DNA of 64,000 nucleotides from Dehalobacter alkaniphilus (GCA_040500365.1 CP148031.1:2790001-2854000), one strand, 5' to 3'; positions 50,662-60,235 are shown, counted from the first letter of the stretch. The notes: generated from the sequence alone by a model not told the origin. Numbers and translations: made by a program.

Positions 50662-51933
50662 CTACAGTTCAATTGGTTCTTCTCTCGCTCTTCTCTCGTG
50701 CCAGCCTTTTCCGCCGCACTCCCGGCATTTTTCGGTGTTTCTGGCAGCTAAGGTCTGACCTTCTTTTTTGCGTGTTACCTCAACTAGCCCCAGCCTGGTG
50801 CGGCCCACTACTTTACATTTGACCTTATCCTGTTTAAAAGACTTTTCCAGCATTTCCAGCAGCTGATTCCAATCCTCATTTTGTTCCATGTCAATAAAAT
50901 CGACGATAATAATCCCGCTAAGGTTTCTAAGTCTTATCTGCCTGGATATTTCTGAAGCAGCCTCCATATTCAGACTCAGCAGAGTATGCTGCAAGGAGCT
51001 TTCTCCAGTGTATTTTCCGGAGTTGACGTCAATGGCGGTCAGGGCTTCAGTCTGTTCAATCACCAGATAGCCTCCGCTTTCGAGCGGAACCTTGGGTTTT
51101 AATGCTTTCAGGATTTCATCGCCGATATGATAGCGTTCAAACAAATTCCCTTTAAAGTCAGTCCATATTTTCCCGGAAACCGAGCATCTGACTTCCCTGA
51201 GCTTTGTCCGGAGCAGCTCAGTCATTTCCCCGTCATCGGTAATAACCCTGGTTACCTCTTCGTCGATCGTTTCCCTTAAAAGACGGGACAATGGGTCGCT
51301 GCTGCTGTAAATCAGTCCCTTGCCAGACTTGCTTTTGATTCTTTCCGTTAAGGTCTGATTGATTTCTAAAATCTTTTCAATATCATCAGCCAGTTCTTTT
51401 TCCGCGACGCCTTCCGCCATCGTCCGGACAATCAGACCAGCATTCTCAATGCTGAGATTCTGGGCAAGTTGATTAAGACGTTCTCTTTCTGTTTCCTCCG
51501 TTATTTTACGTGAAATCCCCAAATATCCGCGATTCCCGGGCAAGAGTACCACAAAACGCCCGGGCAGTGAAAGATTGGTCGTAACTCTGGCTCCTTTATT
51601 ACCGACAGCTTCCCGGGTGACCTGAACAATCACCTCCTGGCCTTCTTTTAAGAGGCTTTCGATCAATGGCACCGGCGATCCGGGTACATTTTGCACCTGG
51701 ACATATTCTGGATTGACAATATCCCCTGCATAGAGGAAGGCATTCTTCTCGAGCCCAATATCGATGAAAGCAGCCTGTATGCCTGTAACAATATTACTGA
51801 CCTTCCCCTTGTAGATATTGCCGGCCAAACGGGATTCTCTTCCGGAATCATCTAGGACTTCTGCCAGTCTACCCTCTTCCAGTACCGCAGCCCTCATCCG
51901 ATGATCCTCAGTGGTAATGACAATCTCTTTCAA
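50662..51933 (-). CDS. rng: Ribonuclease E/G family protein
   Basis: A 423-aa RNase E/G catalytic core without the long RNase E scaffold tail. The N-terminal S1 domain (GNIYKGKVSNIVTGIQAAFI) is followed by the 5'-sensor region and the DNase-I-like domain with the metal Asp in LTAIDVNSGKYTG and IIIVDFIDM. CRECGG near the C-terminus supplies the zinc-link Cys pair. All candidate starts are TTG; I take 51933, with GGGA upstream. It sits between rplU and the radical-SAM pair, as in many clostridia. Confidence 0.93.
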   Translation of the reverse strand: MKEIVITTEDHRMRAAVLEEGRLAEVLDDSGRESRLAGNIYKGKVSNIVTGIQAAFIDIGLEKNAFLYAGDIVNPEYVQVQNVPGSPVPLIESLLKEGQEVIVQVTREAVGNKGARVTTNLSLPGRFVVLLPGNRGYLGISRKITEETERERLNQLAQNLSIENAGLIVRTMAEGVAEKELADDIEKILEINQTLTERIKSKSGKGLIYSSSDPLSRLLRETIDEEVTRVITDDGEMTELLRTKLREVRCSVSGKIWTDFKGNLFERYHIGDEILKALKPKVPLESGGYLVIEQTEALTAIDVNSGKYTGESSLQHTLLSLNMEAASEISRQIRLRNLSGIIIVDFIDMEQNEDWNQLLEMLEKSFKQDKVKCKVVGRTRLGLVEVTRKKEGQTLAARNTEKCRECGGKGWHERRAREEPIEL

Positions 51934-51984
51934 TCTTATCCCTGCTTTCAGGCTTAGTATCAAATCCAAATTTCTAAGATGACA

Positions 51985-52782
51985 CTATATCGTCGCGATC
52001 ACTTCGAGTGGGTTTCTGAGCGCCCCATCGGACTGTTCGATAAACAGGCCTTCCCTTGTTGTCGTTACACCTGAAATATCTACCGGAAGTCCTTCCATGT
52101 TTTTTAGACTTTCCAGGATTTCAACCGGCCGGACTGAACCAGCGTTTCCGGTAATAATATCCAGGCGCAGTTGTACCTGATGATTCTGAGCATCCGCAGA
52201 AATAACCCCTTCTTCAGAAATCAGTGTCATGTTTTTAACAAACGGACGAATATTCCGCTCTATTTTTTTGCCCTGCTGATAGCGAATCCCTGTTGCTTCG
52301 TCCCTGTTCAGCCAGTTCCGGCAAGCTTTACGGAGTTCTTCTGCCTCGACCGGACGAAGGAGAAGCGCTTCGGTCCGGTATCTGGCAAGATTAATCACAG
52401 CCATCAGTGCCTTGCTTCCCTTTACTGCGATCCCAGCGCCTATGATTTTTATGCCCTCGGGCAACTGGCTCTGAAGCCGCTCAACGATATTCCCAATATC
52501 ACATGCTCCGACTTCTGTTGTTTCTCCAGCTTCTTCCCGAATAGCTTCCTTTTCTTGTTCTTTATTCTCTTTGACTTCGATATCGACATATTCCTGTTCT
52601 CCTTCCACACCGACTGGCAAAGGGGGACCAAAAGCAATCTTTGGATGAGGATTGAATCCTTCGGAAAAAGCCACTTCAATTTGGGCTCTGCGCAGGGCCC
52701 TGTCCAACATTCTGGTTAAATCTAGATGCGCAATATACCGGGCTTCACCTTTCTTGGTGTAGGCCAGCCTTATCTTCATCAT
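51985..52782 (-). CDS. TIGR03936 (DUF2344) protein, radical-SAM partner
   Basis: A 265-aa protein starting MKIRLAYTKKGEARYIAHLD, with MLDRALRRAQIEVAFSEGFN and PHPKIAFGPPLPVGVEGEQE. The family is nearly always found beside or fused to the TIGR03960 radical-SAM protein, but its reaction is unknown. A Glu/Lys-rich insertion (about residues 72-95) interrupts the family sequence. The TIGR03960 gene lies upstream, separated by a plus-strand DUF2935 gene. Confidence 0.88.
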   Translation of the reverse strand: MMKIRLAYTKKGEARYIAHLDLTRMLDRALRRAQIEVAFSEGFNPHPKIAFGPPLPVGVEGEQEYVDIEVKENKEQEKEAIREEAGETTEVGACDIGNIVERLQSQLPEGIKIIGAGIAVKGSKALMAVINLARYRTEALLLRPVEAEELRKACRNWLNRDEATGIRYQQGKKIERNIRPFVKNMTLISEEGVISADAQNHQVQLRLDIITGNAGSVRPVEILESLKNMEGLPVDISGVTTTREGLFIEQSDGALRNPLEVIATI

Positions 52783-52917
52783 AACCGCCTCTTTTCCAAT
52801 CTTTCCAAGATAAAAATATCAGAGCTATCTTCCAAAGCTTTGTTGTAAAGCCTTTCTTTATTCCGGCATGTTTGTAAAAAAGCCGAATACATTACTTGTA
52901 AACGAGGAGGGATTTCA

Positions 52918-53340
52918 ATGCAATTTTCTTCTGGCGAACAGACGCCGCTAAGATTGCTGGATGAGGCCAACTTCTGGAAACACCAGGAATATGAGCATAC
53001 GAACGTCATCCGGGAAATCGTGCCGGATCTAGAAAGAAAATTTGTCGGAGAACTTAAAGAATGGGAACAGTCTCTGACAAGGACGCATAGCCAGGTTGTG
53101 CAGCTCACTGAAACATTGGTCAGATATGGCAATACGCAACCGGTTGTCGCCGATCAGGCTCTTCGTCTGATCAGCTTTTCTCTTGAACAAAGCGGCCGGT
53201 TTGTAAAATTCCTTTTTGAAATTCTAGATTTGAGTCAGGCAGTCAAGAAGAATCCGACTGCTGCAGCTGTAATCAAACACATCATCCGTGAATCTGAATA
53301 TTTCATCGGGATCACCCAGACCATCTGCAGTCAAGGCTAG
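52918..53340 (+). CDS. DUF2935-like protein
   Basis: A 140-aa, almost wholly helical protein. LLDEANFWKHQEYEHTNVIR near the N-terminus, with its Glu and His residues, resembles DUF2935, a family of Bacillus/Clostridium proteins with a ferritin-like four-helix fold, usually as two tandem domains. Here only one domain is present. GGAGG lies before the ATG. It is on the opposite strand from both neighbours and stops 13 bp from the end of the TIGR03960 gene. Confidence 0.75.
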   Translation: MQFSSGEQTPLRLLDEANFWKHQEYEHTNVIREIVPDLERKFVGELKEWEQSLTRTHSQVVQLTETLVRYGNTQPVVADQALRLISFSLEQSGRFVKFLFEILDLSQAVKKNPTAAAVIKHIIRESEYFIGITQTICSQG

Positions 53341-53353
53341 GTTCTGTATAAAG

Positions 53354-55228
53354 TTAAGGCGCACTGAATTTTACGGGTCTGGCCAGATCCGGACAGACTC
53401 CGCAGTGGCTGCATTTTTCCCGGCAATCAGGTGTAACAGCTTCAGTCAGGGCCTTTTTATATTCTTCAAGCAAGTAAGATTTCTTGACACCTGAGTTCAG
53501 ATGGTCCCAGGGAAGGATCTCATCCTCTGATATCCGCCTGTTGGCATAGAAATGCGGGTCAATGCCGATTTCCTCCATTCCCTGCTTCCACAGATCATAC
53601 CGAAAATGCTCACTCCACCCGTCAAATTTGCAACCTGCGTTAACCGCCCATTCCAGTAGCTCCGCAACTTTGCGGTCACCCTTGGCAAATATGGCTTCCA
53701 GAAAGCTTGCTTCTACATCGTGGTAGATAAACTTGATCCGGTAATCCCGCAGTTTCTTGCGGAGGTATTCCTGTTTTTCTCTTAGAGTCACCATGGAATC
53801 CTGTGCTGCCCATTGAAAAGGCGTATGCGGTTTGGGAACAAATGAACTTGCCGAAACTGTGATCCTGCAGCCGCGTTTCCCAAGTTTTCTGGACAACTCT
53901 AGGACTTTTCTGGCCTGTTCGACGATTCCGTCCAGGTCCTCATAGGTTTCGGTCGGAAGTCCAATCATATAATACAGCTTGATACTGCTCCATCCTCCTT
54001 TAAAGGATGCTTCTGCCGTCCTTAAAAGATCCTCTTCCGTTACGCCTTTATTAATAACATCCCTTAAGCGCTGGGTTCCGGCTTCCGGTGCAAAGGTCAG
54101 TCCGGATTTGCGTACTTTTTGGACCTGTTCGGCAATCTCAACATCAAATGAATCCAGGCGGAGTGAGGGAAGGGATACACTGACCCCTTTGGGTTCCATT
54201 TTAGCCATCAGACCTTTAAGGACACCGTTGATGCAAGTATAATCACTGGTCGACAGCGAAACAAGTGAGATTTCTTCATAACCGGTGGCCTTGATGGATT
54301 TCTCCGCCTGTTCCAGCAATGCTTCAGGAGACCGTTCCCGAAGCGGCCTGTAGATCATTCCGGCCTGACAAAAGCGGCATCCCCTGGTGCAACCCCTCAT
54401 GACCTCAAGCATTACCCTGTCATGAATAGCCTCCGTATACGGGACAATCACTTTTTCCGGGAAGTAGGCCGAGCTGAAGTCCTGCAACACCGCCTTTCTG
54501 ACTGTCTCAGAAATTCCTTCCCTGACTGTGATTTGCTGGATCGAACCATCAGGTTTGTATTCGGCCTCATAAAAACCCGGCACATAGATTCCCTGAATCT
54601 GGGCCAGTTCGACCAGAATAGCTTCCTTCAGTTTTCCGTTTTTCCTGGCTTGCTGAATCACGTGAAGAACTGCGGGAAATTGTTCTTCCCCTTCCCCCAG
54701 GAAAAAGAAATCTACAAAAGGCGCCAGAGGTTCAGGATTGTAGGCACATGGACCACCGGCAAATATAAAGGGATACGCACCCCCACTTTCCGTCCCGTTT
54801 TTTCTGTCTTCGGATTTTAACGGTATCCCGCTGAGCTTTAGGACATTTAATAAATTGGTATAGCTGAGCTCATATTGCAGCGTGAAAGCGACCACATCAA
54901 AATCCAGCAGAGGACGAAAAGATTCCAGTGTGTAAAGCGGGATTCCTCCCTGCTTTAATTTTTCTTCCATATCCGGCCATGGAGCAAAGGCCCTTTCACA
55001 AAGAAACTCTTCATAAGAATTGATGCGGCCGTACAGGATACGTAACGCAAGATTGGACATGCCGACTTCATATACATCAGGAAAGACAAATGCCACCCGT
55101 ACATCTGTCTTTTCCCAGTCTTTTTTTATCATATTCCATTCACCACCGACATAACGACCGGGCTTAATCACCTGCGGTAAAATCCGGCCGAGTTTCTGGC
55201 GGATCCATTCACGATCCTTCTGATTCAT
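53354..55228 (-). CDS. TIGR03960 B12-binding-like radical-SAM protein
   Basis: A 624-aa protein. The N-terminal part is a B12-binding-like domain (about 1-210), followed by the radical-SAM motif CTRGCRFCQAGMIYRP near residue 280 and GLTFAPEAGTQRLRDVINKG. The C-terminal tail has a Cys cluster (CREKCSHCGVCPDL). The reaction is unknown. It is the usual partner of TIGR03936. AAGGGGG precedes the ATG. Confidence 0.9.
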   Translation of the reverse strand: MNQKDREWIRQKLGRILPQVIKPGRYVGGEWNMIKKDWEKTDVRVAFVFPDVYEVGMSNLALRILYGRINSYEEFLCERAFAPWPDMEEKLKQGGIPLYTLESFRPLLDFDVVAFTLQYELSYTNLLNVLKLSGIPLKSEDRKNGTESGGAYPFIFAGGPCAYNPEPLAPFVDFFFLGEGEEQFPAVLHVIQQARKNGKLKEAILVELAQIQGIYVPGFYEAEYKPDGSIQQITVREGISETVRKAVLQDFSSAYFPEKVIVPYTEAIHDRVMLEVMRGCTRGCRFCQAGMIYRPLRERSPEALLEQAEKSIKATGYEEISLVSLSTSDYTCINGVLKGLMAKMEPKGVSVSLPSLRLDSFDVEIAEQVQKVRKSGLTFAPEAGTQRLRDVINKGVTEEDLLRTAEASFKGGWSSIKLYYMIGLPTETYEDLDGIVEQARKVLELSRKLGKRGCRITVSASSFVPKPHTPFQWAAQDSMVTLREKQEYLRKKLRDYRIKFIYHDVEASFLEAIFAKGDRKVAELLEWAVNAGCKFDGWSEHFRYDLWKQGMEEIGIDPHFYANRRISEDEILPWDHLNSGVKKSYLLEEYKKALTEAVTPDCREKCSHCGVCPDLARPVKFSAP

Positions 55229-55309
55229 ATGTATTTCCCCCTTGAGCCTATTTATCCAGGGCAGGTCTTCATAATATATACGCTTTCGGCAGCATAAAGG
55301 CTTTGACCT

Positions 55310-55424
55310 GCCTTTATGCCATCCATGGCATCATAACACTAGGCCATCCATAGTCTTCGTGTGCCGCGCTCAGCATCCCTGCTCCGCTTGACGTTGTCTA
55401 TAACATTACGGAGACGGATCACTT
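55310..55424. repeat. Intergenic repeat, copy C
   Basis: This gap has TGCCATCCATGGCA, CACTAGGCCATCCATAG and, at 55393-55416, GTCTATAACATTACGGAGAC, the last nearly identical to the right half of the inverted repeat at 47495-47527. No gene is visible. Confidence 0.55.
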
Positions 55425-56048
55425 ATTTGTGGATAAATTATTATAGCACAGCACCTTATTCTTAAGCAAAAACCTACCTTCCAGACGCAGGAGGGCTTTC
55501 TTTTTGTCCAGGCCGCCGGCATAACCGGTGAGTTTTCCATTGCCGCCAATCACGCGGTGACACGGAATCAAAATGGAGATCGGATTATGCCCGACTGCAC
55601 TGCCTACCGCCTGAGCGGACATCGTTGTTAACCCCCGGACCAGAGCAATACGTTGGGCAATTTCCCCGTAAGTTATGACTTTCCCATACGGTATCTGCAG
55701 CAGTATCTCCCAGACAGTCTTCTGGAAGTCGGTCCCCACAGGAGCCAGACACAAATCCATTTTGGGGACTGAAATACCTGCCATGATACCTTTCGCATTT
55801 CTTTCCGTACTTGCTGCCTGTTCCTCTTCCCAAGCTTGTCCTTCTTGTCCCGAAAAATAAAAATCCAGCCGCCGACGCAGCGTTTCAAAAACGGGATATT
55901 CCGAATTTTCTGTCCAGCCGGAAGTAACAGCAGGATAATACTTCTGGCCAATGAACCATAAACCGCTTAGCTCATTCTGGACTGCCGCAGCTGTCATTTT
56001 TCCAAGAGGTGTATTCACCGTGCAGGTATAGGTCATGTTCGTTTTCAT
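55419..56048 (-). CDS. ogt: Methylated-DNA-protein cysteine methyltransferase
   Basis: This suicide enzyme removes alkyl groups from O6-alkylguanine. The active site ISILIPCHRVIGGNGKLTGY contains the acceptor Cys, and DFQKTVWEILLQIPYGKVIT is the DNA-binding part. At 209 aa it is longer than the usual 150-175: about 30 polar residues are inserted between YFSG and DFQKTVW. The start is unclear: 56048 fits the family N-terminus but has no close ribosome site; a GTG at 56078 is the alternative. Confidence 0.92.
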   Translation of the reverse strand: MKTNMTYTCTVNTPLGKMTAAAVQNELSGLWFIGQKYYPAVTSGWTENSEYPVFETLRRRLDFYFSGQEGQAWEEEQAASTERNAKGIMAGISVPKMDLCLAPVGTDFQKTVWEILLQIPYGKVITYGEIAQRIALVRGLTTMSAQAVGSAVGHNPISILIPCHRVIGGNGKLTGYAGGLDKKKALLRLEGRFLLKNKVLCYNNLSTNK

Positions 56049-56211
56049 GTATGTTGACAGGGTACCAGCTCCCTTCACCTATTTGCAACCTGTCTGCCAG
56101 TCCAACCCTCTTTGCGTTGAAAAGACAAAGTGACCAATTCTCAGACAGGATAATATAATACAGTAATTGCTCGTATGAAAGCAAGTGAAAAGAAGTATTG
56201 GAGGGAAAATT

Positions 56212-56760
56212 ATGTTCAAATACGCCGATGCGCTGTTATTTCCAGTAGAAGTCAATTATCCAGACCCGCAGTTCGGCCGGATCATGCTGGAACATTACGG
56301 CGGGAAAGATAGCGAGTTCTCCGCCGCCACCCAGTATATGAATCACCGTGCTAATATGCCCAACCACTTTGTAAGGGAGTTATTAGGTCTTATCGCAGCA
56401 GAAGAACATAGCCACATGGAGATGATTGCTGAGGCGATCAACAGACTTGGAGGACCACCACTTTGCTACGTCAATTCCGAGGGTATACCCTGGAACCTGA
56501 CCTATGTCGATCAAAGCCTTGATCCTGCTGCGATGCTGCAGGCCGATGCTGAAGCTGAAATCCGCGCAAAAATGCTTTATGACACACATTTGACAATGAC
56601 CAGCGATCCTGGTCTGAAAAAGATGATTCGCTTTCTGGGCGACAGAGAGGATGTCCACAAACACCTTTTTAAAAAGTCCCAAACTATGATCCTTCAGGGT
56701 GCTGCCCCAGGAAGTTTTAGCACATTAATCAGGGAATACCGAATGAGCTTCCCAGTCTGA
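56212..56760 (+). CDS. CotJC / manganese-catalase family protein
   Basis: A 182-aa protein of the manganese-catalase-like family that includes the spore-coat protein CotJC. It has LFPVEVNYPDPQFGRIMLEH, YGGKDSEFSAATQYM, AAEEHSHMEMIAEAI (a metal-type E..H pair), AEAEIRAKMLYD and DREDVHKHLF. Bacillus CotJC has the same ferritin-like layout. There is no cotJA or cotJB beside it. GGAGGG precedes the ATG at 56212. Confidence 0.85.
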   Translation: MFKYADALLFPVEVNYPDPQFGRIMLEHYGGKDSEFSAATQYMNHRANMPNHFVRELLGLIAAEEHSHMEMIAEAINRLGGPPLCYVNSEGIPWNLTYVDQSLDPAAMLQADAEAEIRAKMLYDTHLTMTSDPGLKKMIRFLGDREDVHKHLFKKSQTMILQGAAPGSFSTLIREYRMSFPV

Positions 56761-56842
56761 ATGCTTCTCTATATTTACCGGTGCATGATATTTACATGCT
56801 TTTGGATCATTACCACAGTATTCCATTCTATATGATCTTTTT

Positions 56843-57700
56843 TTATTCTTTTAATTTTCCGACCATGCAATTGAGTCCAAAATCCATCATGCCCTGGATA
56901 ACTTCAGTCTCACTTAGCGTTCTTTCGATCTTATCGTCTTTACCCATTACACTGACGAGACTGAAATGATCAGCAGAAAACTTATCAATAATCTGTTTAA
57001 GCGCAGTGTCCCTACTTACCGCGAGACTCCTTCCAGGCATCAGCCCCTGCGCCAAAAGACGCTCTTTCTTGCGGCAGAGCTGCTTTAAAAAAACAATTCT
57101 GGCATTGTCCAGCTCTTTGCCGCTGCCAATCCAGAAAAAGATGCCAAGAACAATAAAAAGAACCGGTTCATAAATATAGAAGCCCATTCCCTGCATCAGG
57201 AAACCAGCGAAAACAAAAGCACCCCCAAGGCATTTACCGGCTGCCGCCAGGAACCGGGTGGTCGGGACAAAACCAAAAGACCCCGCCAGCAGGCCACGGA
57301 CAATTCTGCCGCCGTCAAGCGGCAGAACAGGAAGCAGGTTAAAGGCTGCCAGCCAGAAATTCGTTTTGGCAAATTCCAACGCCCATGCTCCGCTTAAGGT
57401 TCCGTTTTCGCGAAGAATCTGAATGAAAAAGAACAACACGACATTGACGGCTGGACCAGCAAAAGCAATGATTGTCTCCTCCTTCTTTTTTCCTTCAAAA
57501 CTGTCGTCAAGAACGGCCGTCCCCCCATAGGGATAGAGCTCGATACTCCTACACCTGATCCCGTAACCTCTTGCAGCAAGTATATGACAGGCTTCATGAA
57601 CAATAACCAGGCTAAAGACTAGAAGCGCCCTGACAACCTGACCGGCAAGTATACATAGGATTAACAGAATGATAAAGGTCGGGTGAACTTTAACTTTCAT
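56843..57700 (-). CDS. spoIVFB: SpoIVFB site-2-type membrane metalloprotease
   Basis: SpoIVFB cleaves pro-sigma-K in the mother cell. The 285-aa protein has membrane helices, the zinc motif HEACH at residues 35-39 and the downstream NLLPVLPLDGGRIV that supplies the third ligand (Asp). The C-terminal CBS-like domain (about 220-280) senses ATP in Bacillus. It follows spoIVFA by 78 bp. Confidence 0.93.
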   Translation of the reverse strand: MKVKVHPTFIILLILCILAGQVVRALLVFSLVIVHEACHILAARGYGIRCRSIELYPYGGTAVLDDSFEGKKKEETIIAFAGPAVNVVLFFFIQILRENGTLSGAWALEFAKTNFWLAAFNLLPVLPLDGGRIVRGLLAGSFGFVPTTRFLAAAGKCLGGAFVFAGFLMQGMGFYIYEPVLFIVLGIFFWIGSGKELDNARIVFLKQLCRKKERLLAQGLMPGRSLAVSRDTALKQIIDKFSADHFSLVSVMGKDDKIERTLSETEVIQGMMDFGLNCMVGKLKE

Positions 57701-57778
57701 CTTGATCCCCCTCTGTTCCCATCCCTAGCAGATCGATTAAAAAGTATTAAGTACAATCGGGATTTTTGAATTTATATA

Positions 57779-58528
57779 CTAGTTCTGAATTAGGTATGTC
57801 AAGGGGTCGACCGGCTGACCGTCTTTTTGCAGTTCTAGGTAGAGCCAGGGTTTTTCCCGTGCTGAGCTGACTCCGACTGTCCCCAATTTTTTCCCCATCG
57901 AAACAGGTTCACCCCGTTCAACATTAATATCGCCAAAATTCCCCAAAAGGCCTTCCCAGCCATTGCCAAAGTTGATCCGTATCACTTTTCCGAATTTTTC
58001 ATTTTCACTGACTTCAAGTACAACTCCTTCCTGGGGGCAGAGCACAGCAGTCCCCAGCGCACTTTCAATTTCAATTCCGCTGCTGATCGTCCCATCCTCA
58101 TCTGTGCTCTCAAACGCCACCTTGACAGCTCCGGCTACAGGTGGATAAAAAATCTCTTCTTTTACAGAATTCACCGGCAGGCTTTCAGAGTTCTGAAGGC
58201 CTATTGCTTCTTTTGCCATCGTGTTTAATGCCACATAGATATTTCCACTGCTCATACCGCCTTGATAAACAGCATAGACGCCTTTGGAAACAAAGTCCTC
58301 TCCGCTGGCACTGAAAACAATCGTTAAAAACAAAAAAGCCGAAAGAAGTACTCTTTTCTGACTGCCGTTCCAACCGGCCAAAAGACCTCCGGAAGGTTTT
58401 TTATTGAAATAAGTCCGATGATCTTTCCAGTTGCTCCTAACATATTCCTGATCATCCCTGTAACCACGTCCGATCTCCCGGGCAGCCTTTTCAAATTCCC
58501 AGTCATCCCAGCGCTCAAACGGATCCAT
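57779..58528 (-). CDS. spoIVFA: SpoIVFA-like M23/LytM-domain protein
   Basis: SpoIVFA holds SpoIVFB inactive until a forespore signal. The 249-aa protein has a charged cytoplasmic start, one membrane helix (about 63-80, VLLSAFLFLTIVFSASG) and a C-terminal LytM fold (GTISSGIEIESALGTAVLCP; VSMGKKLGTVGVSS). The zinc His of active LytM peptidases are not visible, as expected for SpoIVFA, which is thought not to be enzymatic. Confidence 0.87.
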   Translation of the reverse strand: MDPFERWDDWEFEKAAREIGRGYRDDQEYVRSNWKDHRTYFNKKPSGGLLAGWNGSQKRVLLSAFLFLTIVFSASGEDFVSKGVYAVYQGGMSSGNIYVALNTMAKEAIGLQNSESLPVNSVKEEIFYPPVAGAVKVAFESTDEDGTISSGIEIESALGTAVLCPQEGVVLEVSENEKFGKVIRINFGNGWEGLLGNFGDINVERGEPVSMGKKLGTVGVSSAREKPWLYLELQKDGQPVDPLTYLIQN

Positions 58529-58596
58529 TCATCCACCGCCTTATAAAGGTTTTCCTTCAGGGAGACAACCCTAATAAAGAATATGAACAAATACGC

Positions 58597-58633
58597 AAAA
58601 AAGAACATCTTCCTGACGAAAATGTTCTTTTAC
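58597..58633 (-). terminator. Terminator between rodA and spoIVFA
   Basis: On the minus strand AAAGAACAT and ATGTTCTTT form a 9-bp stem around a 13-nt loop, followed by TTT. It should separate rodA from spoIVFA-spoIVFB, or attenuate readthrough. Confidence 0.75.
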
Positions 58634-58686
58634 AAATTTCTTTACAGATTTGAATAATGGCTTGTTAACTTTTGTCATTGAAGGTG

Positions 58687-59859
58687 TCAGAACATTCGTC
58701 GTTCTCCTCTGCGACTTACGCTTAAGACCAGCCCGACCGCTAGCATATTTGCCCACATCGAGCTGCCGCCGGAAGTAATAAACGGCAGAGGAATTCCGGT
58801 GACAGGCATGATTCCTGAAGCCATCCCAACATTGATGAAAACATGGAAAACAATCATTGATACGACTCCGGAGACAATCAGGACCCCATACCTGTCTCTC
58901 GATTTGGTGGCTACGGTAATCATCCGCAAAAGCAGGATGCAGAATATAAACAACAGTATCGATGTTCCGATAAAGCCAAATTCCTCGCCCACAACTGAAA
59001 AAATAAAGTCTGTATGATGCTCAGGTAAAAAATTATACTGGGCCTGGGTGCCTTGCTGGTACCCTTTGCCCCAAATGCCTCCGGAACCTATGGCCCAAAC
59101 CGACTGAATAACATGATATCCATCCCCAGAAGTATCCTTGGCGGGATCCAGAAAAGCAATAAACCGGTTAATCTGATAATCTTTCAAAGGCAACGGCAAT
59201 CCTTCCAGAAATTTCAGCGGTCCGGGAAGGTTCGTGGCTAAGTGCAATGCAACAGCACCAATGGCCGCCCCAATGCAGCCGACAATCACCGCCCCAAATT
59301 TAATCGGATTCGCTCCGGCAACAAACATCATTCCAATGAAAATCGCCCCGAACACCATCGCAGTCCCCAAATCAGGCTGAAGAAATATTAATAAAGTAGG
59401 CGGCAGTACAAACAGCAGGGGTAGAATAAAATCCTTTACATTATTCAGTTTTCCTTCCCTCTCATTGAGAAAGCTGGCAAACGTAACAATCAGCAGCACT
59501 TTGGCAAATTCCGAGGGCTGAATGCTTTGTGTAGAGGTGATAGGTATCCAGCGCTGCGCACCCTTCGCTTCAGAACCAAAAGCAAAAACGAGAAGAAGCA
59601 GGAATATATTGAAAGCGTAGATCCAGATACCGATCTTTTTATAGTTTTCATAATCAGTAAACGCAACAATGACTGCAAGAACAATTCCTGTAGCGATCCA
59701 GACCACCTGAGTTTTCACATAATGATACGGGTCTGACGCCATAACATTAATGGAAGCCGTGCTTAAGATCAGCAGGCTCGCCCCCAAAAGCAGCACAACT
59801 GCCAGGACCATTCCAAGATCGAGACCTCTGATAAAATTCCAATCTCTTTCCTTTATCAT
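58687..59859 (-). CDS. rodA: Rod-shape peptidoglycan polymerase RodA
   Basis: RodA is a SEDS-family glycosyltransferase that works with PBP2 (mrdA, same cluster) in cell elongation. The 390-aa protein has about ten helices and the SEDS hallmarks FLPEHHTDFIFSVVGEEFGF and MPVTGIPLPFITSGGSSMWA (near 285-305 and 352-372). The catalytic-type Asp is in PAKDTSGDGYH. It ends in a short basic tail. Confidence 0.95.
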   Translation of the reverse strand: MIKERDWNFIRGLDLGMVLAVVLLLGASLLILSTASINVMASDPYHYVKTQVVWIATGIVLAVIVAFTDYENYKKIGIWIYAFNIFLLLLVFAFGSEAKGAQRWIPITSTQSIQPSEFAKVLLIVTFASFLNEREGKLNNVKDFILPLLFVLPPTLLIFLQPDLGTAMVFGAIFIGMMFVAGANPIKFGAVIVGCIGAAIGAVALHLATNLPGPLKFLEGLPLPLKDYQINRFIAFLDPAKDTSGDGYHVIQSVWAIGSGGIWGKGYQQGTQAQYNFLPEHHTDFIFSVVGEEFGFIGTSILLFIFCILLLRMITVATKSRDRYGVLIVSGVVSMIVFHVFINVGMASGIMPVTGIPLPFITSGGSSMWANMLAVGLVLSVSRRGERRMF

Positions 59860-60040
59860 ATCTGAGATACTCCATATATAGACTGCTAACCAAGATTATA
59901 TCACAGATCTCTCCGTTCACAATGATAACTTGACAAGTAATGGGTTTTTTCTTACTAAAATACGTTGAACATCTTCATACCGACCCGACTCCATACTCCA
60001 GCCGTCCAGGCTTACGAGTGTGACAAACCTCATATAGACA

Positions 60041-60100
60041 GCCTGTCCCAAATTCGAATGCGCATTCAAAATCGACACTGGTGTCGATTTTGGGACAGGC
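60041..60100. repeat. Nested palindromic element
   Basis: An outer 10-bp pair (GCCTGTCCCA / TGGGACAGGC) encloses two smaller palindromes: GAATGCGCATTC, and CAAAATCGACAC / GTGTCGATTTTG with a 2-nt loop. The whole 60-bp block could fold into a cruciform or three-way junction. Confidence 0.7.
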
Positions 60101-60235
60101 CTGATTGGAGGCTAACCATCAAAATAAGAAGAGTTCCTGGACTCGTTTCCACAAACCCTTGGACTTTACGTCTTGAAACTTTGAAATCAATCCTTAACTT
60201 CAAGTCCCGATACATCCATGTAAAGTCTTGTTCAC

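Noticed and set aside
52779..53132. 117-codon minus-strand frame upstream of the TIGR03936 gene
   Set aside because: Antisense to the DUF2935-like gene, which has the better ribosome site and family resemblance.
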